The position numbers and the translations under genes were made by a program. From Streptomyces uncialis (GTDB lineage Bacteria; Actinomycetota; Actinomycetes; Streptomycetales; Streptomycetaceae), in contig NZ_LFBV01000009.1 of the NCBI RefSeq assembly GCF_001905345.1, forward strand, positions 62,001-126,000: a stretch of DNA of 64,000 bases. Direction: 5' to 3'. Below, piece by piece: positions 8,905 through 16,282 of this stretch. Numbering within the stretch: position 1 is the first letter of the stretch; every line of letters starts with the position of its first letter. Below the pieces are notes generated by a model. It made no database searches, had not been told where the DNA came from, and saw nothing but the letters and a program-made list of their open reading frames with translations.

Positions 8905-9231
8905 ATGGCTGCCCGGTTCAAGCTGTCCCGCAGGGGCGTCGGCAAGCTGCTGCGGTCCCCGATGGTGAAGGCCGAGATGGAACGCCGCGCGCAGGCCGTC
9001 ATGGCGACGGCCGTGGCCCTGTCTCCCGTCGGCGGCCCCGGAGACCCGCATGCGGGCCGCTACAAGGCGTCGTGGTCGCCGGACAGTACGGCCCGCGGCG
9101 GCCGGCGCCGTGACCGCGCGACGGCCACGGTCCGCAACACGGCGCCCTACGCCCGCTGGGTGGAGTACGGCACGGAACGCGTCCGCGCGCACCACGTGCT
9201 CCTGCGGGCGGCACGGTCGGGAGGCGGATGA
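8905..9231 (+). CDS. HK97 gp10-like neck/tail component
   Basis: 108 residues. The segment Ala-Pro-Tyr-Ala-Arg-Trp-Val-Glu-Tyr-Gly-Thr-Glu (about residues 79-90), followed by a conserved His-His-Val-Leu, is the hallmark of the HK97 gp10-like family that helps join tail to head. GAGGAGG lies just before ATG 8905. The stop overlaps the next start by four bases (ATGA at 9228-9231). The Pro-Val-Gly-Gly-Pro-Gly-Asp-Pro-His-Ala-Gly loop near 44 is also usual in this family. Confidence 0.82.
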   Translation: MAARFKLSRRGVGKLLRSPMVKAEMERRAQAVMATAVALSPVGGPGDPHAGRYKASWSPDSTARGGRRRDRATATVRNTAPYARWVEYGTERVRAHHVLLRAARSGGG

Positions 9232-9629
9232 TGCCCGCACCGGCGCCCGTCGATGTGGAACTCGTCCTCATCAGCTGGCTTCAGGCCCGCCTCGGACCGG
9301 CGGTCGTCGTCCGGGACGAGCTCGACAACAATCTGGCCGACGAGCTGCCGACGGTGCAGGTCGAGTCGGTCGGCGGCGACGACGACGGGTTCCGCCTCGA
9401 CCGCCCCCTCGTCGACATCAACGTCTACGCCGCTACCCGCGGCGCCGCGGTCGAGCTCGCGGGCCGGGTTCGCAACCTGCTCCTGCACGAGCTGCGCGGC
9501 TCCACCACCGCCACGGCGGTCTTCGGACGGGTCGGCACTCTCGCGCGGCCCGCTCCGCGCCCCTACGAGAACCCTGCGCTCCGCCGCGTGGGGGCCACCT
9601 ACGAGGTCTTCTGCCACCCGGTCTCCTGA
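9228..9629 (+). CDS. Tail terminator / tail completion protein
   Basis: 133 residues, alpha/beta. It starts with a helix (Leu-Ile-Ser-Trp-Leu-Gln-Ala), then strands with Pro-Thr-Val-Gln-Val-Glu and Val-Asp-Ile-Asn-Val-Tyr-Ala and an amphipathic helix rich in Arg and Leu, the layout of hexameric tail-terminator proteins that cap the tail tube. Two consecutive ATGs occur (9228, 9231). The GGGAGG at 9219-9224 fits the second slightly better. Its position directly before the major tail protein supports the call; no unique motif is present. Confidence 0.72.
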   Translation: MMPAPAPVDVELVLISWLQARLGPAVVVRDELDNNLADELPTVQVESVGGDDDGFRLDRPLVDINVYAATRGAAVELAGRVRNLLLHELRGSTTATAVFGRVGTLARPAPRPYENPALRRVGATYEVFCHPVS

Positions 9630-9707
9630 CCGCTCTCTCTGGGCCCGCGCCGGACCCCTTCTGCACCCCGCCCGTGCGCGGGCCTTCCCCATGTCTGGAG
9701 ACACATC

Positions 9708-10295
9708 ATGGTCCTCATCACCCGCGCCTCGGACCTGGCGATCGTCGGCGCGAACGGCGGGGGCTGGGTGGCCCCGGTCGGGACGCCCGCCCTGTCGTCG
9801 CCGACGGCGCAGCCCACAGATCCGTGGGCGCCGCTCGGCGCCATCAGCGACGACGGCCTCACCTACGGATTCGACGAGGACTCCCAGGAGTTCACCCCTT
9901 GGGGTCTCACCAGCCCGTACCGCACGCAGATCACCAAGTCGGTGCGGACGTTCGGGCTGACGGCGTGGGAGACCTCCCGCATCGCCGTCCAGTCGCTTCA
10001 GTACCGGCTCGACGCGGCGGACCTGGAGCCGGACGTCTCGGGGATCACCCAGTACGCGGAGACCGCGTCGCCGGTGCCGGACCGGCGCGCGTTCTGGTTC
10101 CTGGTCATCGACGGCGACGCCTACAAGGGCTTCTACGTCCCTGAGGGCGAGATCAGCGAGCGGTCCGACGTGACGTTCAAGCAGGACGAGATGTCGGGCT
10201 ACGAGTGGACGATCACGACCTACCCGGACGCGGCGGGCAACACCGTCTACCACGTCGACAAGATCCCGGCGACGCCCCCGTACGTGGGGTCCTGA
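9708..10295 (+). CDS. Major tail tube protein
   Basis: 195 residues, beta-rich. It contains Gly-Ala-Ile-Ser-Asp-Asp-Gly-Leu-Thr-Tyr-Gly near 50, a strand-rich centre and Val-Thr-Phe-Lys-Gln-Asp-Glu-Met-Ser-Gly-Tyr-Glu-Trp-Thr-Ile near 160-175, the pattern of tube proteins in actinobacterial siphoviruses. Hexamers stack into the tail tube around the tape measure. ATG 9708 follows GGAG about eight bases upstream. The gene lies immediately before the frameshifted tail chaperones, its usual place. No extra Ig-like C-terminal domain is present. Confidence 0.82.
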   Translation: MVLITRASDLAIVGANGGGWVAPVGTPALSSPTAQPTDPWAPLGAISDDGLTYGFDEDSQEFTPWGLTSPYRTQITKSVRTFGLTAWETSRIAVQSLQYRLDAADLEPDVSGITQYAETASPVPDRRAFWFLVIDGDAYKGFYVPEGEISERSDVTFKQDEMSGYEWTITTYPDAAGNTVYHVDKIPATPPYVGS

Positions 10296-10383
10296 GCTGG
10301 TGAGCGGGCCGTCATCCGTGGCGCGGGCCCGGCCCGCTCACCTCCTGTTCCTGCCCGCGCCGCGACAGAGGAGGCCCGCGCCC

Positions 10384-10830
10384 ATGGCCGCGACCCACCG
10401 CCCTACCCGCCCCGAACGCCCGCGCGACGACTACGCCCGGCCCCGCCCCCCGCGGGAGCCCGAGCACGAGCCCGTGCTGGAGGGCGGCGACCACGACCTG
10501 GACGAGCTGTCCGGGACGGCAGATGCCCCGGACGCGCTGGAGGTCGAGGCCGAAGGCCCCTACGTCACCGCGCCGCTCTGCGGGGAGGACCTGCGCATCA
10601 TCCCCACCGGCGCGTGGCGGCAGTCCTGGCGCCGCGTGTTGCAGGCCGGGAACGTGGACGCGTTCGCGGCGTGCGTCATGCACCCGGACGACGTGGAGCT
10701 GTACGAAGAGATCGACCCGACGAACGACGAGTTCGGTGACTTCCTCGCCGCAGCTGCGGAGCGTGCTGGTGAGAGCGAGGGAAAATCGCGTGGACCCGCG
10801 CGGTCGTCGCGGCGCACCAGGAGGCGGTAG
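10384..10830 (+). CDS. Tail assembly chaperone, short form
   Basis: 148 residues. Acidic, with a Pro/Arg-rich N-terminus and a helical core (residues 65-130) ending in Asp-Phe-Leu-Ala-Ala-Ala-Ala-Glu-Arg. It holds the tape measure during tail assembly and is absent from the virion (family knowledge, lambda gpG role). The reading frame ends in a basic Arg-rich tail after the slippery site, so most ribosomes should make this form. ATG 10384 is chosen because the stretch before it in frame is low-complexity, and AGGAGG lies about ten bases upstream. Confidence 0.8.
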   Translation: MAATHRPTRPERPRDDYARPRPPREPEHEPVLEGGDHDLDELSGTADAPDALEVEAEGPYVTAPLCGEDLRIIPTGAWRQSWRRVLQAGNVDAFAACVMHPDDVELYEEIDPTNDEFGDFLAAAAERAGESEGKSRGPARSSRRTRRR

Positions 10831-11246
10831 AGGGCGATCTGGCGTTCTACTACCAGCGCGACGCCGACCAGCTGATCGCCTTCTACCGCGGGGAGATGAC
10901 CGCCCGCCGCCTGCGGGTCCTCATCTCGCGGCTGCCGCCGGAGTCCGCGACGATGACCGCGATCCGCAACGCCACCCCTGACGCCGAACTCGCCGACCAG
11001 GCGGACCGCGGCGAGCCGGAGAAGGGCCGCTGGTCCCAGGTGGAGCAGCTGCTCGCGGTCGTCGCTGACCGGGTGGCGCGGGTGGAGCACGTTCTGGTCT
11101 GCGCGAACACCGGGTCGAAGGGCCGCCGCCCGAAGCCCCCGGAGCCGATCCGGCGCCCCGGTGCGAAGGCCCCGAAGACGGCGGCGGCGATGTCCACCGG
11201 CCAGGCCGCTTTCCTGTTCCAGATGATCAACGGGGGCGCCGTGTAG
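10384..11246 (+). CDS. Tail assembly chaperone, long form made by -1 frameshift
   Basis: Predicted join of 10384-10785 with 10785-11246, giving 287 residues. The first 134 residues are shared with the short form. At the slippery heptamer the ribosome backs up one base and continues as Ile-Ala-Trp-Thr-Arg-Ala-Val-Val-Ala-Ala-His-Gln into a frame with no good start of its own near the junction, only an internal ATG at 10896. The added 153 residues are helical with a basic C-terminal tail and match the role of lambda gpGT, which contacts the tail tube protein. Position between tube and tape-measure genes supports this strongly. Confidence 0.85.
10779..10785 (+). promoter_or_regulatory. Programmed -1 frameshift slippery site GGGAAAA
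   Basis: In the frame of the first chaperone the heptamer is read G-GGA-AAA. After a one-base slip the two tRNAs re-pair with GGG-AAA, the canonical X-XXY-YYZ arrangement. The zero frame stops at 10828-10830 and the -1 frame is open to 11246. Lambda uses the near-identical GGGAAAG at the same gene pair. Confidence 0.88.
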
Positions 11247-11271
11247 CGCCGCACCACGGAGAGGGGGCTCC

Positions 11272-14200
11272 GTGGCTGCGATCACCGTCGGGTCCGTCGA
11301 GATCGACATCATCCCCAGCACCCGGGGCATCCACGGGCGGCTGCGCGCCGCTCTCGTACCTGCCGCCACGCGGGCGGGCCGCGACGCCGGGGAAGCCGCA
11401 GGGCGGGCGTTCGGCCCGGCCATGCAAGCCCAGGCCGCCACGCTCGGCACCCGGCTGGGCCGGCAGGTCGGCGAGCAGATCGCGGGCCAGATCACCGGTC
11501 AGGTCCGCTCGTCCCTCCAGCAGGGGATCACCCAGGGCGGCCGAGCTGCGCGGCCCGCTGCCGCACGCCAGGGCGAACAGGCGGGCGGCGCGTTCGCGCG
11601 CAGCATCCGGACCCGGCTGGAGGCCGCGTTCCGGAACATGCCCCACATCGACGTCGGTATCGACGACACCGGCGTCGACGCCGACCTTGCCCGCCTCCGC
11701 GCCCGGCTGGAGTCGCTGGCGGACCGCACGATCGGCGTCGACATCGACGCGGCGACGGCCCGCGAGCAGGCCGCCGACATCGAGCAGCGTCTCCAGCGGC
11801 TCGGAGCGCTGCACCCGAACATCGCGGTCCGCGCGGACACGGCGTCCGCGATCGCGGAGCTGCGGCTGCTCCAGCAGCAGATCGACGACGTCACCCGCGA
11901 CCCGGCCCGTGTCCGCGTGGAGACGGACGGCGGGTTCGGCGGCCGTCTCCGTGCTGCGGTGCAGCAGGCCCAGGCGTCGCTGCCGCACATCAACCTCACC
12001 GCCGACAGCACACCGGCCGAGGTGGAGATCGCGCGGCTGCGCGCGCAGCTCACCCAGCTCGCCGATGCCCGCATCGGCATCGACATCGACTCCGCGACGG
12101 CCCTGGCCACGGTCGAAGCGGTGCAGGTCCGCTTGCAGGCGCTGGCGGCGAGCGACGCGGACGTAGCGGTCCGCGTGGACGCGGCAGCCGCGTTCTCGCA
12201 GCTCGCGGCAGTGCAGGCGATGGTCAACCGGTTGGACCGGGACGACGTGCGCATCCGCGTCCACGCGAACACCGGTCCCGCCATCGCCTCGTTCATGCTC
12301 CTCGGCGCGACGATCGCCGGAGTCGCCGCGATCCCCCTGGCACCGATACTGCTGGCCGGCCTGGGCGCCGTGGCCGGCATGGCCACGGTCACCGCCGCGG
12401 GCCTCGGTTCCATCGGCCTCGTCGCGATCCCCGCGATCAAAGGCGTCACCTCCGTACTTCAGGCGAAGAAGCAGGCGACGGAGGAAGCCGCCCAGGCGAC
12501 CGACAACGGCGCCGCCGCTGAACAGCGTGCCGCGCAGCAGGCACAACAGGTGGCGGGCGCCCAGTCCGCGCTCACCTCGGCGCGCCGTCAGGCGGCGCAG
12601 GCCGCCGCTCAGGCAGGGCGGCAGATCGAGGACGCGGAGCGCGGTGTCGGCGATGCCACCCGCCGGGTGGCCGACCAGCGCCGTCAGGCCGCGGAGACGA
12701 CCCGCCAGGCCGCGGAGACGACCCGCCAGGCGGTTGACACGGTCCGCCAGGCAGAACGGTCCCTCGCCGACGCGCAGCGTGACGCCCGTCAGGCCGAGGA
12801 AGAGCTGACCCAGGCCAGGGTCGATGCGGTGCGCCAGCTGGAGGAGCAGCGGGCGGCGCTGGACGAGCGTCTGCGGCGGTCGTCCCTGGACCAGCGCGAC
12901 GCGCGCCTCCGCCTGAGCGAGGCGCACGCGGAACTCCAGAAGGTCCTCGCCGACCCGAAGGCGACCGACCTCCAGCGCGCGCGGGCCCAGCTGACCCGCG
13001 ACCAGGCGCAGGAAGCGGTGCGGGCGCAGGCGACCGAGCAGGCCGACCTGGTCCGGCAGCTGCGGCAGACCGACAAGGCCCGCCGTGAGGGTGTAGAGGG
13101 GCAGGAGGCGGTCCGCTCGGCCGCCGAGCGCGCCGCCGAGGCCGAGCGGCAGGTGCAGGAGCGGGCCCGCGGCGTCGCCGACGCGCAGGCGGCTGCCGCC
13201 CGGGCTTCCCAGGATGCGGCCGAGGCGACCATCGAGGCACAGCGGGGTGTCGCCGACGCACAGCGGGGTGTCGCCGACGCGCAGAGGGCGGTCGCCGACG
13301 CGGTCGCCCGTGCGGCCGAGGTGCAGGTCGAGTCCGCCGAGCGGATCGAGTCCGCCGAGCGCGGTATCGAGTCGGCCCGCGCGGCCGGTATCGACACGAC
13401 GGTGCGGGCCGCGACGGCTCAGGACAAGTACCGGGACGCGCTGGCGAAGCTGAGCCCGGCGCAGCGGGAGCTGTACGACTCGATCGCGGGCCCGGACGGG
13501 CTGTCGGCAGCGTTCACCGACTGGCAGACCGAGTTGCAGCCCGACGTCCTCCCCATTTTCACCCGTGGAGTGAAGGGCGCGAAGGGCGCGCTTCCCGGAC
13601 TGACGACGCTGGTCAAGAATTCTGCTGGCGCTGTCAGCGACCTCCAGGACGACGCTTCACGTGAACTGAAGGACCCGTTCTGGTCCCGCTTCAAAAAGGG
13701 CCTGGAAGGGGCAGCAGCACCCGCGATCAAGGGGTTCGGCCGGACTTTCGGAAACATCTTCAAAGGCATGGCGGGCGCCGTCGAGGCGTTCTTCCCGCAC
13801 ATGGAAGACATATCCGACTGGATGGGCGACAAGTCGGAGAAGTTCGCCGACTGGGCGACAGGCCTGAAGGGCAGCCCCGAATTCGAGGGGTTCCTGGGAT
13901 ATGTCAAGGAGACCGGCCCGAAGGTCGGCGGCGCGCTCCGTGGGATCGGCGGCGCGTTCTTCGAGATCGGGCAGGCCCTCGCCCCTCTCTCCGGGCCGGT
14001 CCTGGATGTCATCAGGAACGTCGCCGACGGCATCGGCCGGATGGCGGAGAAGGCGCCGTGGCTGGTGCAGGGGCTGTGGGGGATCGTCGCGGCCACGGCC
14101 GCGTGGTCGTTCGTCATGCGGATGTCGCCCATCGGGCGCGTCGTGTGGCTGGTCGGCCTGCTGGCCGCAGGAGTCATCGCCGCCTACGAGAAGTTCCCCG

Positions 14201-16272
14201 TCTTCCGGGAGATCGTCGACACGGCGTGGGCGGGCATCAAGGACGCCACCGAGCGGGTCTGGGACACCGCCCTGGAACCGTTCTTCTCGAACCTGTGGGG
14301 TGTCCTCCAGTGGGTGGGCGACAAGGCCAAGTGGGTCTGGGACGAGGCCCTCTGGCCGCTCTTCAAAGGGTTCTGGGATGCGCTTGTCTGGGTGGGCGGG
14401 AAACTCAAGTGGATCTGGGACGAAATCCTCGTCCCCCTCTTCGACTGGTTTGCCCCCAAACTCGGATGGGTCTGGGAAAAGGCCCTCTGGCCGTTCCTCA
14501 AAGGGTTCTGGGATGCGCTCAACTGGGTCGGCGACAAGCTGGTCTGGCTGTGGCGCAAGGGCCGCGACACATGGGACTGGATCGGGGAGAAAGCGGACTG
14601 GCTTTACGTGAAGGGACTGAAGCCCGCGTTCGACAGCATCAAGTCGGCGATCGGGCTGGTCGGTGACGCGTTCGAGGGTGCCAGGAAAGCCATCAAAAAG
14701 GCATGGGACAAAATCGAGGGAATCACCAAAGGCCCCGTGAACTTCGTGATCGACTTCGTCTACACGAACGGGATCAAGGCCGTCTGGGACAAGATCGCCG
14801 GATTCGTCGGCCTGAAGAAACTCCCGAACGCGCCGAAACTGCTTGAAGCGGGCGGCACGGTCGGCAGCGGGTTCGGCCCCGCGGCTCCGATGCGGGTGAA
14901 CCGGCCGACGGCGATCGTCGGCGAGGGCAACCCCCGCTATCCCGAGTTCGTGATCCCGACGGACCCGAAGTACCGCAACCGGGCCCTCTCCCTGCACCAG
15001 GCGGCGGGAACCCGGCTCATGGAGCGCGGAGGCGTCCTCGGCGGGCTGGAGGGGGCGTGGGACTGGACGAAGGACACCGTGACGGACGTCGTCGGGACGG
15101 GCATCGACTGGGCGAAGAAGGGCGCCGACCTGCTCACCAACCCCTCCAAGGTGTGGAAGGAGCTGGTCAAGCCCGTCCTGTCGAAGGTCGCGGGCGGCGT
15201 CGGCACCTCGCGGATGGGGAAGATGATCGGCCGGATCCCGCTGAAGATGACGACCGGACTCAAGGACAAGATCGTCGATGCGGTCACCGGCCTGACGGGC
15301 GGGGGCGGCAGCGGCGGCGGGCAGTGGCTGCGGCCCGTGAACGCCGCGTTCGGCACCCGGTACGGCGTCTCCGGCGACATGTGGGCGTCCGGCCGGCACA
15401 CCGGCCTCGACTTCCCGGCCGCCGTGGGCACCGCGGTCCGTGCGGCGGCAGGCGGCTCCGTGCAGCAGGTCTCCGCCGGAGGCGGCCCCTACGGCAAGTT
15501 CGTGGTCCTCGACCACGGCGGCAGCCTGACGTCCCTGTACGCGCACCTGTCGTCCGCGGTGGCGCAGAAGGGAGGGCGGGTCGGTGCGGGCGATCTGATC
15601 GGACGGGTCGGCGCGACCGGCAACGTCACCGGCCCGCACCTCCACTTCGAGGCGCGGCGCCTCGGGCGTGCCGTCGACCCGATGCCGTTCCTCTCCGGAG
15701 GCGGGGGCGGAACTGCTCCCGCGGGCGCCGCGCAGACCTACGCGCGGTCCATCCTCGGCCGCTACGGCTGGGGCCCGTCCGAGTTCCCTGCGCTGAAGAA
15801 GTTGTGGGAGGGCGAGTCGAACTGGCGGTGGAACGCCCGCAACCCCTCCAGTGGGGCCTACGGGATTCCGCAGTCGCTCCCCGCGACGAAGATGGCGGCG
15901 GCCGGAGCCGACTGGCGGACCAACCCGCAGACCCAGATCCGGTGGGGCCTGGGGTACATCAAGGGCCGCCCGGACTACGGCAGCCCGTCGGCTGCCTACT
16001 CGAAATGGCTGTCCCGCAGCCCGCACTGGTACGACTCGGGCGGCATGCTCCAGCCCGGCCTCAACTTGGCCTACAACGGGACGGGACGGCCGGAGCCGGT
16101 GCTGACCGGACGGCAGTGGGACACCCTCACCGCCTCCTCCGGCCCACCCCAGCTCGGTCTCGGTGATCTCACGGTCCAGGTGTTCGTCGGGGACCGTGAG
16201 ATCACCGACATCGCCCGCACCGAGATCCGGTCCGCGCAGCAGGAACTGATCTCCGTCATCCAGTCGAGCTGA
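11272..16272 (+). CDS. Tape measure protein with M23 peptidase and lytic transglycosylase-like domains
   Basis: 1666 residues, the longest gene; such proteins set tail length. In order: repeated beta/helix units (about 120-330), a hydrophobic segment (about 338-395), a long Ala/Gln/Arg-rich coiled coil (400-720), further hydrophobic stretches and a Trp-rich repeat region (about 1000-1140). An M23 endopeptidase domain (about 1350-1470) has His-Thr-Gly-Leu-Asp at 1376-1380 and His-Leu-His at 1456-1458. An SLT-like domain (about 1490-1600) has Gly-Glu-Ser-Asn-Trp, catalytic Glu near 1515. Both wall-cutting domains probably open peptidoglycan during DNA injection. GTG 11272 follows GAGAGGGGG. Confidence 0.92.
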   Translation: MAAITVGSVEIDIIPSTRGIHGRLRAALVPAATRAGRDAGEAAGRAFGPAMQAQAATLGTRLGRQVGEQIAGQITGQVRSSLQQGITQGGRAARPAAARQGEQAGGAFARSIRTRLEAAFRNMPHIDVGIDDTGVDADLARLRARLESLADRTIGVDIDAATAREQAADIEQRLQRLGALHPNIAVRADTASAIAELRLLQQQIDDVTRDPARVRVETDGGFGGRLRAAVQQAQASLPHINLTADSTPAEVEIARLRAQLTQLADARIGIDIDSATALATVEAVQVRLQALAASDADVAVRVDAAAAFSQLAAVQAMVNRLDRDDVRIRVHANTGPAIASFMLLGATIAGVAAIPLAPILLAGLGAVAGMATVTAAGLGSIGLVAIPAIKGVTSVLQAKKQATEEAAQATDNGAAAEQRAAQQAQQVAGAQSALTSARRQAAQAAAQAGRQIEDAERGVGDATRRVADQRRQAAETTRQAAETTRQAVDTVRQAERSLADAQRDARQAEEELTQARVDAVRQLEEQRAALDERLRRSSLDQRDARLRLSEAHAELQKVLADPKATDLQRARAQLTRDQAQEAVRAQATEQADLVRQLRQTDKARREGVEGQEAVRSAAERAAEAERQVQERARGVADAQAAAARASQDAAEATIEAQRGVADAQRGVADAQRAVADAVARAAEVQVESAERIESAERGIESARAAGIDTTVRAATAQDKYRDALAKLSPAQRELYDSIAGPDGLSAAFTDWQTELQPDVLPIFTRGVKGAKGALPGLTTLVKNSAGAVSDLQDDASRELKDPFWSRFKKGLEGAAAPAIKGFGRTFGNIFKGMAGAVEAFFPHMEDISDWMGDKSEKFADWATGLKGSPEFEGFLGYVKETGPKVGGALRGIGGAFFEIGQALAPLSGPVLDVIRNVADGIGRMAEKAPWLVQGLWGIVAATAAWSFVMRMSPIGRVVWLVGLLAAGVIAAYEKFPVFREIVDTAWAGIKDATERVWDTALEPFFSNLWGVLQWVGDKAKWVWDEALWPLFKGFWDALVWVGGKLKWIWDEILVPLFDWFAPKLGWVWEKALWPFLKGFWDALNWVGDKLVWLWRKGRDTWDWIGEKADWLYVKGLKPAFDSIKSAIGLVGDAFEGARKAIKKAWDKIEGITKGPVNFVIDFVYTNGIKAVWDKIAGFVGLKKLPNAPKLLEAGGTVGSGFGPAAPMRVNRPTAIVGEGNPRYPEFVIPTDPKYRNRALSLHQAAGTRLMERGGVLGGLEGAWDWTKDTVTDVVGTGIDWAKKGADLLTNPSKVWKELVKPVLSKVAGGVGTSRMGKMIGRIPLKMTTGLKDKIVDAVTGLTGGGGSGGGQWLRPVNAAFGTRYGVSGDMWASGRHTGLDFPAAVGTAVRAAAGGSVQQVSAGGGPYGKFVVLDHGGSLTSLYAHLSSAVAQKGGRVGAGDLIGRVGATGNVTGPHLHFEARRLGRAVDPMPFLSGGGGGTAPAGAAQTYARSILGRYGWGPSEFPALKKLWEGESNWRWNARNPSSGAYGIPQSLPATKMAAAGADWRTNPQTQIRWGLGYIKGRPDYGSPSAAYSKWLSRSPHWYDSGGMLQPGLNLAYNGTGRPEPVLTGRQWDTLTASSGPPQLGLGDLTVQVFVGDREITDIARTEIRSAQQELISVIQSS

Positions 16273-16282
16273 GGAGGCCCCT

